Below, one piece after another: positions 37,475-46,588 of a stretch of DNA of 64,000 nucleotides (positions within the stretch are counted from its first letter, which is position 1; each line of letters begins with the position of its first letter). A program made the position numbers and the translations under genes. The DNA is from Candidatus Poribacteria bacterium (lineage in GTDB: Bacteria > Poribacteria > WGA-4E > WGA-3G). The notes under the pieces are model-generated. The model ran no database searches. It was not told where the DNA came from and worked only from the letters and a program-made list of their open reading frames with translations. Where the stretch lies: NCBI GenBank assembly GCA_007571305.1, contig RKRR01000113.1:1-64000 (forward strand), written 5' to 3'.

Positions 37475-40400
37475 CTATCTCGTAGTTGGTTTTTTAACGT
37501 TTTGCCTTCTACGTCCAGAGGCTCTTCTTTTCAACTGGACAGGTGCTGGAGGTGGTGGTGGCGGCGGTGTTACAACTTTCCAGAAGTGTGAAAGGAATGC
37601 TTCCCAATTGGTGAGGATTTTTTCACCATATTCACTACCGGTATATGCCACGTGATTTTGTATAAGCACCATCAAATTCTTAATATCTCTCTCACCCGTT
37701 ACCTTTTCCAACTTCACCCAATCCGAGTTGTACTTCTTCTCGAACTGCTGTTTTTCGTCGAGAACATAGGCAGTGCCGCCGGTCATTCCAGCTCCAAAGT
37801 TCCTACCTGTTTCACCGAGAATTACAACTGTTCCCGCCGTCATATACTCACAGCCGTGATCCCCGACACCTTCGATGGTAGCAGTTGCACCGCTATTTCG
37901 GACGCAAAACCGTTCGCCAGCTCTGCCCGCTGCGTAAAGCGAACCACCAGTAGCACCGTACAACACTGTATTCCCGATGATTGTATTTTTATAAGTTGGA
38001 AATTGAGCAGTTGGTGCGGGTTTAATAACAATTTCTCCACCTGCCATACCTTTGCCGACATAATCGTTGGCTTCACCTGTCAACACGAATTGCACGCCGC
38101 TGCTACAGAACGCACCGAAACTTTGTCCAGCACTACCTCTAAAGTGGCACTGGATCGTCCTGTCAGGCAAGCCAGCGTCGCCATAGCGCATCGCAATTTC
38201 ACCGGATAACTTCGCACCTACTGTCCGGTGCGTATTTCGGATAGGATAGGAGAGTTGTATCGATGTTTTTTTCGAGATTGCTTCCTTAGCATCCTTCAGA
38301 ATTTGGTCGTCAAGAGAAACGTCATCTTGATTGTTTCGCTTTTGTAGGTGGTAACGCGGCTGTGTTCCTGTTGGATCGGCAGGTGTCAGGATTTCGCTCA
38401 AATCCAGCGTTCCCGTTTTCGGGTAATCTGCCAAATCGACTGGTTGAAGCAATTCTGGACATCCGATAATGTCATTAAGGCTTCTGTGCCCGAGGTTGGC
38501 GAGAATAGATCGTACTTCATTCGCCACACCAAGCATGAAATTGACAACCATTTCAGGTGTACCCGGATATTTCGCACGGAGTGCTGGATCTTGGGTGGCT
38601 ACACCAACTGGACACGTATTTAAGTGACATTGGCGTGCCATCACACATCCTGTCGCAACCATCGCTATCGTTCCAAACCCATATTCCTCTGCTCCCAACA
38701 TTGCGGCAATAACAATATCGCGTCCGGAACGCATTCCACCATCAGCCCGTAAAACGACACGATCTCGCAATTTATTGGTCACGAGTGCACGCTGTGTTTC
38801 AGCAAGTCCGAGTTCCCAAGGGGTTCCTGCATTCTTAATGGAACTCAGTGGGGACGCTCCGGTGCCTCCTTCATGTCCACTTATTTGTATTACATCAGCA
38901 TAGCCTTTTGCGACTCCTGATGCAATCGTTCCAACGAGAAATTCGGATACCAGTTTTACGGCTACTTTTGCCTGCGGGTTCGCTTGTTTCAGATCGTAGA
39001 TGAGCTGCGCTAAATCTTCGATGGAGTAGATGTCATGATGTGGGGGTGGCGAGATCAGTGGCACTCCTGGTACAGAGTGTCGAAGAGAAGCGATTTCGGC
39101 TGTCACTTTATGTCCTGGGATTTGTCCACCTTCTCCTGGCTTTGAACCTTGCGCCATCTTAATTTCCAGTTCCTTCGCCGATATGAGGTACGTTGGGGTC
39201 ACGCCGAAACGTCCGGAGGCCACCTGTTTGATGGCACTGGAAGCAAGATCACCATTGGGTTGTCGCTTGAAACGTGCGCTACTTTCACCGCCTTCCCCAC
39301 TCCCTGATTTTGCACCGAGGCGGTTCATCGCGATTGCCAAAGTCTCATGCGTCTCGCGACTGAGCGCACCGAAAGACATACTCCCCGTTGTAAAACGCCG
39401 AACAATATCTTCCACTGGCTCTACCTCTTCAATCGGAATAGGGGTACTGGGATTGAAGGCAAGCAGATCTCGTAAACTGGAAGGTTCTCCCTCCTCAACA
39501 GCGGCAGTATATTTTTCGTAGTCCTCCGGCTTACCCTCCTTCACAAACCGGTGAAGGGATTTAAACACCGTCGGATTAAAGGCATGGAATTCGCCATTTC
39601 TGCGGAATCGGAAATAGCCCGCTTCCTCTAAGGACGCGCCGCCCTCACTTCCAGAGAACGCTTTTGTGTGGAAGTGGAGCGTCTCTGCTGCGATTTCAGC
39701 AAAGCCAATACCACTTAAACGTGAAGTGGTGCCTGTAAAACATTTATCAATAACTGTTGAATTGATACCAAGAGCTTCAAATATCTGGGCCCCGTGATAA
39801 CTTGATACCGTCGAAATTCCCATTTTTGCCATAATTTTTAAAATACCTTTTTCGACGGTTGATTTATAGGTTTCAATGGCTTTCGGTGCAGAGAGTTCTG
39901 GGAATTCACCGTCCTCAGTAAGTTGAACGATTGTTGATAAAACAAGGTAAGGGTTGATTGCAGTCGCGCCGTAACCGAGAAGAACAGCAAAGTGGTGTTC
40001 CTCTCTCGCATCCCCGGTTTCAGCGATGAGACTTACTCGCATTCGCGTCCCTTCCCGAATCAAATGATGGTGGACAGCACCAACAGCAAGTGCCATCGGA
40101 ATCGGAGCAAGGTCGGGATTAACCTCTTTGTCACTTAAGATTAAGAGCGTTATTCCGGCATCAATCGCCGCGGAAGCGCGTTGACAAAGCGTTTGTAAGG
40201 CCTCTTCCAAACCTTGTCTACCAGAGGCTACTGGGAAGCAGACAGAAAGTGTTGCTATCTGAAAGTCAGGTATATTCAACTTACGCAACATTTGTAAGTC
40301 TGTGTTTGTCAAAATTGGCGAGTGCAAGCGAATAAGTCGCGCATGCGCTGGAGTTTCTGTGAGCAAATTCTGCTGTTTTCCGAGGTGTGTTGTCAACGAC

Positions 40401-41986
40401 ATCACCAAACGTTCTCGGATCGAATCAATAGGTGGATTCGTAACCTGGGCGAAACGTTGTTTGAAGTAACTATAGAGTAAACGCGGATGCCGGGAAATCA
40501 CAGAGGGTGGTGTATCATCACCCATTGAACCGACTGCTTCCTTCGCTTCGGTTACCATGGGTTTAATAAAGCGTTCCACGTCCTCAACCATATAGCCAAA
40601 AGCTTTCTGATATGTTGCCAGTTGTTCAGGAGCAACATCTGTCAGGACAGATGTCCCATTTTTTTCACTTGAGAGTCTCACCATGCCTTTGCGCACCCAC
40701 TGGGCATAAGGTTTTCGTTTGGCAACATTATGTTTAATCTCGGAATCTTTTAGTAATTTCCCTTGCGCTGTATCGACAGCAATCATCTGCCCAGGTCCCA
40801 AACGTCCCTTTTCCACGACCCGACTATCATCAAGTTCAATAATGCCAACTTCGGAGCCCATGACAACCGTACCGTCTTCGGTGACCTTATACCGTGCGGG
40901 TCGTAGACCGTTTCTATCCAAACTGGCACCGGCGATAACGCCATCTGTAAATGCAACCGCCGCTGGTCCATCCCAAGGTTCGCTGACACAGGAGAGATAC
41001 TCGTAACAGGCTTTCAACTCGTCCGACATATCAGGAATCTGCTCATAGGCCTCAGGGATTAGACACATCATAGCATGTAGGATATCGCGACCGGAGTGCG
41101 TTAGCAACTCTAACACGTTATCCAAACTCATCGAATCGCTGCCGCGTGGGTTGATAATCGGAACGAGTTTTCGGATGTGCTCGTTCCAGAGGGGCGACTG
41201 CAAGTCGGATTCGCGCGCCCGCATCCAGTTCCGATTGCCCATCAAGGTGTTGATTTCACCATTATGTGCAAGGGTCCGAAAAGGTTGGGCGAGCATCCAA
41301 GTGGACGAGGTGTTTGTACTATAGCGTTGATGAAAAACGGCAAGTGCTGCCTGAAAGTCAGGGTCTTTTAAATCCGAATAGAATTGGGAAAGCTGCGGTG
41401 CTACCAGCAGTCCTTTATAGACAATCGTCCGATGCGAAAAAGAGGCAATATGGAATTCGTCCAGTGAGGCCGCTGCAACACGATGCTCTAATTCTTTACA
41501 TATCAGATACAATCGTTGTTCAAAGGCATCATCAGCAAACTCCCCTGGACGTCCCACCAATACCTGTTGTATTTCCGGTAGGGTTTCCAGTGCCTTAGCA
41601 CCGAGAGCGGAAAAATCCTGAGGGACCGAACGCCATCCAAGGAAGGGAACACCGTATTGCTTTAATATCTCTTCAACGATTGCGCGTCCCTGCGTCTGTG
41701 CCTCCCGGTCGTGCCTCGGTAGGAAAATCATCCCAACAGCCAAGTCATTTATTGAATCAAGGTGGACTCTGAGTTTCTGAAGTTCTTTTTGAAATAATTT
41801 TTCCGGAATTTGCGTTAAAATACCTGCCCCGTCACCCGTTTTTGCATCAGCTGCCACCGCGCCTCGATGCGTCAAGTTCGTGACTGCTTGTGTCGCCATC
41901 TTGATAATATCGTGGCTTCGATTTCCAAAACGATTCGCGACAAAACCAACGCCGCAGGCATCTTTTTCTTCGAGATTATTATACAT
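37475..41986 (-). CDS. gltB: Glutamate synthase large subunit GltB
   Basis: Makes glutamate from glutamine and 2-oxoglutarate. The N-terminal class II amidotransferase uses Cys11 (DACGVGFV), which becomes the first residue after a 10-residue propeptide is removed. The FMN-binding synthase domain and the 3Fe-4S cluster (CVMARQCHLNTCPVG, C-x5-C-x4-C) follow, then the C-terminal beta-helix with repeated GGxxG turns. 1503 residues is normal. A basic Pro-rich tail (PPPPPPPAPV, then RRRQNVKK) is an odd extension. The NADPH-oxidising partner GltD is not in the window; it may be elsewhere or replaced by ferredoxin. Confidence 0.95.
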   Translation of the reverse strand: MYNNLEEKDACGVGFVANRFGNRSHDIIKMATQAVTNLTHRGAVAADAKTGDGAGILTQIPEKLFQKELQKLRVHLDSINDLAVGMIFLPRHDREAQTQGRAIVEEILKQYGVPFLGWRSVPQDFSALGAKALETLPEIQQVLVGRPGEFADDAFEQRLYLICKELEHRVAAASLDEFHIASFSHRTIVYKGLLVAPQLSQFYSDLKDPDFQAALAVFHQRYSTNTSSTWMLAQPFRTLAHNGEINTLMGNRNWMRARESDLQSPLWNEHIRKLVPIINPRGSDSMSLDNVLELLTHSGRDILHAMMCLIPEAYEQIPDMSDELKACYEYLSCVSEPWDGPAAVAFTDGVIAGASLDRNGLRPARYKVTEDGTVVMGSEVGIIELDDSRVVEKGRLGPGQMIAVDTAQGKLLKDSEIKHNVAKRKPYAQWVRKGMVRLSSEKNGTSVLTDVAPEQLATYQKAFGYMVEDVERFIKPMVTEAKEAVGSMGDDTPPSVISRHPRLLYSYFKQRFAQVTNPPIDSIRERLVMSLTTHLGKQQNLLTETPAHARLIRLHSPILTNTDLQMLRKLNIPDFQIATLSVCFPVASGRQGLEEALQTLCQRASAAIDAGITLLILSDKEVNPDLAPIPMALAVGAVHHHLIREGTRMRVSLIAETGDAREEHHFAVLLGYGATAINPYLVLSTIVQLTEDGEFPELSAPKAIETYKSTVEKGILKIMAKMGISTVSSYHGAQIFEALGINSTVIDKCFTGTTSRLSGIGFAEIAAETLHFHTKAFSGSEGGASLEEAGYFRFRRNGEFHAFNPTVFKSLHRFVKEGKPEDYEKYTAAVEEGEPSSLRDLLAFNPSTPIPIEEVEPVEDIVRRFTTGSMSFGALSRETHETLAIAMNRLGAKSGSGEGGESSARFKRQPNGDLASSAIKQVASGRFGVTPTYLISAKELEIKMAQGSKPGEGGQIPGHKVTAEIASLRHSVPGVPLISPPPHHDIYSIEDLAQLIYDLKQANPQAKVAVKLVSEFLVGTIASGVAKGYADVIQISGHEGGTGASPLSSIKNAGTPWELGLAETQRALVTNKLRDRVVLRADGGMRSGRDIVIAAMLGAEEYGFGTIAMVATGCVMARQCHLNTCPVGVATQDPALRAKYPGTPEMVVNFMLGVANEVRSILANLGHRSLNDIIGCPELLQPVDLADYPKTGTLDLSEILTPADPTGTQPRYHLQKRNNQDDVSLDDQILKDAKEAISKKTSIQLSYPIRNTHRTVGAKLSGEIAMRYGDAGLPDRTIQCHFRGSAGQSFGAFCSSGVQFVLTGEANDYVGKGMAGGEIVIKPAPTAQFPTYKNTIIGNTVLYGATGGSLYAAGRAGERFCVRNSGATATIEGVGDHGCEYMTAGTVVILGETGRNFGAGMTGGTAYVLDEKQQFEKKYNSDWVKLEKVTGERDIKNLMVLIQNHVAYTGSEYGEKILTNWEAFLSHFWKVVTPPPPPPPAPVQLKRRASGRRRQNVKKPTTR

Positions 41987-42369
41987 TTCTAAACTGAGTC
42001 TCCATACATTTTTCTATATTTCCTCTACATTGGCATTGTAGAGCGGACTATCCATCCCTCACCATTTTGTATTTAATCTGCGGGGCGAGGTTTACGCGTC
42101 TTAGCCCACTCCTTTTTATCAAGGGTACAAACAATCAGAAAACGGATTTCGCCTTCAAGGCTGGATAGGATGTTTTGTACGGCTTAAGTCGGACGCTGGC
42201 TACTCATATCCTACCAGAGATAGCGAGCTTCAAGGTAAGAGAACCCTTGGCATCAACAGCGATCCGCGACCGGCTTGGCGGGCTTGTATGCTTCGGTTCG
42301 GCTCTCAATCTCTGAGCCGAAACAGCCTATTGGTTTTAATATTATACCTTAATTTACGCCAAAAGTCAA
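41987..42369 (-). promoter_or_regulatory. Promoter and long structured leader of gltB
   Basis: On the minus strand TTGACT (42364-42369), 17 bases, TATAAT (42341-42346): a near-ideal promoter. The message would begin about 350 bases before the gltB ATG. The leader starts with a perfect 8-bp hairpin (TTCGGCTC/GAGCCGAA in plus orientation, 42297-42321) and contains further short stems (for example CAAGG/CCTTG and TAGGAT/ATCCTA). It matches no riboswitch consensus that I can recall, including the glutamine riboswitch. It could be a regulatory leader or a separate small RNA. Confidence 0.55.
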
Positions 42370-42547
42370 AAAAATTACCTTGCTTCAATAGCCAGATTGA
42401 TGAAAGTTGCTTGTCCTCCCCTAACTTCTCACTTAAGATCGCATCTTCTACTATAGCAGTCTCGGTCTTTTTTGTCAAACTGGAAAAAATTGTGCCGACG
42501 TTTCCGAGATTTTTTCGGGATTCTCATGAGAAAATTGGAAAAATACG

Positions 42548-42614
42548 AAAATTCTGCGAAAAAACGCAAATTAGGCCTAAACTTTTTGAGTTTCGTCGCA
42601 TATTAATAGATAGG
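42548..42614. repeat. Dispersed repeat family C, copy 1
   Basis: About 67 bases containing ATTCTGCGAAAAAACGCA, then TTAGG and ACTTTTTGAG, then GCATATTA. A second copy is at 45047-45111. The surrounding bases 42370-42782 contain no gene; the frame at 42288-42662 is not convincing. Confidence 0.7.
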
Positions 42615-42782
42615 GGAAGGCAAAACCTTTTCCAAGCGAAATTTGATGAGAGTCGACATTGAACTCTCGCTGTTCGAAAATGTAACTTCTATTCGGTCGT
42701 AACAGCAGCAGAGATGTGATTTATCGTCACACTCCCTGCGAAAGTAAAGGCTCCCTATAGCGAACCAAAAGGAGATATTGAA

Positions 42783-43256
42783 ATGAGAATGCTGAATTCG
42801 ACGACAATCCTAACTCTTCTGGGCTTAGTTCTGTTAGGTTTAGCACCCACCTGGGCGGATCCCTGTGACGACCCCTCAAATGGTGTGCAAGAAAATATCT
42901 TGGGTGTAGTTGAAGTTTATAACCTGGGTTACCATATGAACTCCTACACGCAAAGCAGCCATCGCGTGACAATTGAAAATCAGACTGATCGCGATGTAGA
43001 GTATAAGTATGAATGTAATCACAACGTCGTTATAGACGATGCAAATGATAACATAGTCGTTGCTAGTGCTACACATGAATTCGGACCTTATACTGTGGAT
43101 CCAGGTGTTACAAAGTGGTACTTTCAGACGCGGGCTGCGTCTCTACACAATGTGCTGCGTGATAGAGACTACATTCTGAAAACCTACACTGCGCTCCGTG
43201 TTACAGGCGGTCCCTCCTGGGGTATCTGCAGAGAGTATGGCTTTAGGCATCAGTAG
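42783..43256 (+). CDS. Small secreted protein, unknown family
   Basis: 157 residues with a signal peptide ending at TWAD, preceded by AAGGAG. The mature part has four cysteines and a beta-sandwich look (HRVTIENQTDRDVEYKYEC, VASATHEFGPYTVDPG). It may be an exported ligand-binding or structural domain. Nothing in its neighbours defines a role. Confidence 0.65.
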   Translation: MRMLNSTTILTLLGLVLLGLAPTWADPCDDPSNGVQENILGVVEVYNLGYHMNSYTQSSHRVTIENQTDRDVEYKYECNHNVVIDDANDNIVVASATHEFGPYTVDPGVTKWYFQTRAASLHNVLRDRDYILKTYTALRVTGGPSWGICREYGFRHQ

Positions 43257-43401
43257 GGACTATTTTAGTAGATTGTAGGATTACTTAAAACAGGCGAGGT
43301 CTCTCTTCATATCCATCATCAGGGGCAGAAACCTCGCCTCCAATACAGAAAGCGTTTTAGAGTGTAATCTACCGAAATATCTTAAAAAGGAGTGTTTTGA
43401 A

Positions 43402-44385
43402 ATGCGAAAGTTTTGGATAGTTACAAGTTTTTTTGTCATGTTCTCCGGGCTCGCTATGGCGGATGTCGTCTTCCTCTCTGATCGGGATGGAAAGAGTAAT
43501 GTATACGCGATGAACGATGATGGCAGCAATGTTCGCCAAATTACAAATACGCCTTTTAGGAAAGGTAATCTGGCGTGGGCACCAGATGGTCGCCAGATTA
43601 CCTATGCGCCGGACCTGAATTCAGAAGATCATCGCCGACAGCAACAGATTGACATCTTCAGCATAAATGCTGATGGCACCGGTGAACGAAATCTGACGGA
43701 GCATCCTGCGCTTGATACGACCTCGTGCTGGTCTCCCGATGGCACCCATATTGTGTTTTCAAGCACCCGGAATGGAGGTTGGGAACTCTATATAATGGAA
43801 GTAGCGACCCGTGAAGTGCGGCAATTAACACGTCTTGGATTCGCATCAGCCCCTGACTGGTCACCGGATGGCAAGTATATTGCTTTTTCACACGAAGTAC
43901 CGGGGGGACGACATATCTATACGATAAATGCAGATGGAAAAAATGTTCGTCCACTGCTACGGCAGCCACGTAAGGGACGATTCGGAACTTCTATCATGAT
44001 GAGTGGTTTTGCCAAATGGTCCCCAGACGGTAAATATATTCTCTACAGTGAGGCGGAGTATATCCCCAAGCAACTTCTTGCCACTTCTATTCTTATAGTG
44101 AACGTAAGAACTCGGCATCTGAAAGTACTTGATACGCCGAAAGGTTGGAAAATCAATAAAGTTTGCTGGACAGACGATGGCGATGCCGTGCTCTTTGCGG
44201 GGGTGCCCAAAGGCTTAGAGAATATTTACAAAATCTATAAATATCGGTTGAGCGATGGACAGATAACGAATCTCACAGATCATCCAAGCGATAACTGGGG
44301 GATGGACTGGACCCCGCACAAGCGTTTGTCCGTTTCTGCAATTGAGAAACTCACGACACAGTGGGCACGACTGAAAGCAAAATAG
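43402..44385 (+). CDS. TolB-like exported beta-propeller protein
   Basis: A 327-residue protein with a signal peptide ending AMAD and five to six PD40/TolB blades: WAPDGRQITYAPD, WSPDGTHIVFSS, WSPDGKYIAFSH, WSPDGKYILYSE and WTDDGDAVLFAG. TolB-type propellers sit in the periplasm and bind partners such as Pal. The tol operon is not nearby, so this is one of the many stand-alone members. A decayed relative follows directly. Confidence 0.85.
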   Translation: MRKFWIVTSFFVMFSGLAMADVVFLSDRDGKSNVYAMNDDGSNVRQITNTPFRKGNLAWAPDGRQITYAPDLNSEDHRRQQQIDIFSINADGTGERNLTEHPALDTTSCWSPDGTHIVFSSTRNGGWELYIMEVATREVRQLTRLGFASAPDWSPDGKYIAFSHEVPGGRHIYTINADGKNVRPLLRQPRKGRFGTSIMMSGFAKWSPDGKYILYSEAEYIPKQLLATSILIVNVRTRHLKVLDTPKGWKINKVCWTDDGDAVLFAGVPKGLENIYKIYKYRLSDGQITNLTDHPSDNWGMDWTPHKRLSVSAIEKLTTQWARLKAK

Positions 44386-44408
44386 CTGTTAGAAGAGAGG
44401 AGTTGCAG

Positions 44409-44875
44409 ATGCACCACTCAAAGATAACCTTTCTCTTAGGTATCCGAAGTCTTTTCTTTGCGGGTTGTCTGCTCTTGCTCATGGGGGCAACAACTTTCGT
44501 TGATGCGAAGATCGTGTTTTGTGTTGGCTGGTCGTCAGATGGATAACGCATCCTCTTTTATGAAGGTAAATGGTTTAAACAGAGGGGGATCTTCTACGGC
44601 TCATGGTTCAGCGGCTTGGCGGTGGAAAACAGGAAATCACTGACATCAATGACCGACTCGGCAACAATTTTTTTATTGCGGGTGCGAGTTGGATGGAGAA
44701 TGACACTGCGATCCTTTTCTCACTGAAGAATAACGAGAAAACTATCCCGAATTATGACCTCTATCGCTATACATTTGACGCACGAGGACTGAGACACCTC
44801 ACAAGCGAGGCGATCAATGAGAAGTGGCCCGACTGGACAGAAGGGCTTTATGGGTTTCACCGCATGGGAAGTTGA
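44409..44875 (+). pseudogene. Decayed TolB-like paralogue
   Basis: From ATG 44409 the frame gives a signal peptide and KIVFCVGWSSDG, then a TAA stop at 44544-44546, then RILFYEGKWFKQRG in the same frame: clearly W-S-P-D-G-x-R-I-L-F of a propeller blade, with the stop at x. Farther on the coding frame shifts; 44603-44875 continues with KQEITDINDR, ASWMENDTAILFS and LRHLTSEAINEKWPDWTEG. One stop and one frameshift leave a truncated fragment of the neighbouring family. Confidence 0.75.
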
Positions 44876-45046
44876 CGACGCTCTGGGGAGAGATAAAACA
44901 AGCTAAGCACTAATGTGAAGGGGCTGAAACGCCAAGAGTCCATGGATTGACAGGAAATCCTTTTTCAGCGTCATAGATGGTAGACTGGAGGACCTCCGCT
45001 TTTTCGCAGATACGGGCAGAAAAGGGAAAAAATTGCACAGATTCCT

Positions 45047-45111
45047 AAAAATTCTGCGAAAAAACGCAGATTAGGTCTTAACTTTTTTGAGTCTCACGGC
45101 ATATTATATAG
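45047..45111. repeat. Dispersed repeat family C, copy 2
   Basis: Carries the same ATTCTGCGAAAAAACGCA core, TTAGG and GCATATTA as 42548-42614. It lies in the 382-base gap 44876-45257, which also holds a family A-like CACAGGAGACC (45176-45186) and no gene. Confidence 0.7.
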
Positions 45112-45257
45112 ATTCCGTAATTACTCATACACTTGTAGCGTCGTGTGAACTCTGAAGTTAGATGTTCTGATGGCACAGGAGACCCACGGTTTCCTAAATC
45201 TGAATTTGACAACCCTCCACCTTTGTGTTAAAATCAAATATATCTTGGAAAATAATA

Positions 45258-46417
45258 CGGGATTAGTCGTTTTGGACTTGGAAAAAGTTGTAAAAAAATC
45301 GCTCTGAACCCTTGTCAGTCGTGAGTTTTTGTTTGTTCTCATGCTCAAAAAACGATAGAATACTTGAAAAAAAAAATAAGGGAGTGTCAGTCCCCTATCG
45401 AACCCAAAAAGCGTTGCTTTTTTCCGGTTCAAACTCGCCTGAGTATTGTATCAGGGTTCATCAGAAAAAAGCAACTCTTAAAAGAGGAGTTTTCTGATGG
45501 CTCTCATAGAAGTGATGGAGATGTTCCCGACCCAAGCGGAGTGTATCGCGTATTTAGAACGTTTGAGGTGGCAGGGATCCCCAGAATGTCAGCAGTGTGC
45601 GTCTATACAAGTCGGACACCGCAATGAACGTGATACCGGGCGTATCGGACGCTGGAATTGCCATGCGTGTCAGTCAACGTTCAAAGTAACGCATGGCACA
45701 GTGTTTCAAGGGACGAAGATACCGCTTCAGAAGGGGTTTTTGGCGATCTCACTGATGGCACACGCCAAGAAAAGTCTCTCGAGTTGTCAACTCGCACGCG
45801 ATTTAGGGGTAAAACAGAAAACGTGCTGGCGGATAATGATGGCACTACGTGCCGAAATGGGGAAGGACGACGTCTTATTGCAAGGCATCGTTGATGCAGA
45901 CGAAACCTCTATTGGTGGCAAGGGTCGTAAAGACCTCGATAAAGAAGAAGGCGACCCCCGTAAACGTGGACATGGCACCGCGAAAGATGCGGTGTTCGGG
46001 GCTGTCGCAAGATGCGGGAAAGGCGTCGCAGCACGTATTGAGAACGTCAAAGGCAGCACGATCGCTGGGTTTCTCAAGAAGTTCGTCAAAACGGAAGAGG
46101 CTGCCCTCTATACCGATCAGTAGAAAGGCTACAAGGAGGTGGGTAAGGAGATGAAGGACGAAACGATGAACCGGAGCGAGAAAGGGAAAGCCGATGGGAT
46201 ACATACCCACACAATGGAAGGCTTCTGGGCTTTCGTCAAGCGGGCGTGGTATGGAACGCATCACCCTTATTCTCCACGATACACACCCCTGTATCTCGCA
46301 GAGACCTGCTATCAGTATAACTCTCGCAAGGAGAATATCTTTGCGAAGTTTCTCGCAGAAACTGTAACTGGATAAACAGCACAGCGGTGCTTCGTAAGTC
46401 CAAAACGACTAATCCCG
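45258..46417 (+). mobile_element. IS1595-family insertion sequence with perfect ends
   Basis: A 1160-base element. Its terminal inverted repeats are identical over 22 bases: 45258-45279 begins CGGGATTAGTCGTTTTGG and 46396-46417 is its reverse complement. The flanks carry a perfect 8-base target duplication, AAATAATA at 45250-45257 and 46418-46425, the size made by IS1595 elements. Insertion was therefore recent. Between the left end and the transposase is a 12-bp inverted repeat, GTTGCTTTTTTC/GAAAAAAGCAAC (45413-45424, 45464-45475), just before the ribosome-binding site. Confidence 0.92.
45497..46375 (+). pseudogene. IS1595-family (ISXO2-like) transposase with an amber stop
   Basis: The frame has an N-terminal zinc ribbon (CQQC..., CHAC), a helix-turn-helix and the DDE-type core DADETSIGGKG. 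It is interrupted by TAG at 46121-46123 right after YTDQ and continues in frame as KGYKEVGKEM, HTHTMEGFWAFVKR and AETCYQYNSRK to the true C-terminus. The family consensus there is TDQWKGY, so the stop replaces a tryptophan codon (TGG to TAG). The element is probably not autonomous unless the stop is suppressed. Confidence 0.88.
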
Positions 46418-46538
46418 AAATAATATGAGCTCGGTAAAGCGGTTCTTGTCGTGTTCCCTCGCTTCGCAGTGAGAGTGAAGATGAGCCTTCTGCACAAACT
46501 CACAGTTTATGCTACAAAAGATGGTGCCTCTGTATGAG

Positions 46539-46574
46539 AATCCGATACGGAACTCCTATTCCGAACTGACTTTA
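46539..46574. repeat. Dispersed repeat family B copy
   Basis: AATCCGATACGGAACTCC, TATTCCGAACTGACTTTA: related to the units at 118-150 and 8023-8060. It is just upstream of lpd. Confidence 0.5.
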
Positions 46575-46588
46575 AGATAGGAGGGGCG

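Noticed and set aside
41987..42340. 6S RNA, RNase P RNA or tmRNA in the gltB leader
   Set aside because: A strong promoter and hairpins drew attention, but the conserved blocks of these RNAs are absent.
42288..42662. 124-codon open frame before the small secreted protein
   Set aside because: It overlaps the gltB promoter and a dispersed repeat and has no start signal or homology I can see.
45121..45432. Minus-strand frame across the left IS end
   Set aside because: It spans the IS boundary and target duplication, so it was created by insertion.
8205..46123. A recoded stop codon explaining all in-frame stops in the window
   Set aside because: The four cases use TAG, TGA, TAA and TAG and three are in decaying or mobile genes, so no single alternative genetic code fits. 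Only the UGA in the barrel gene keeps a possible special meaning.
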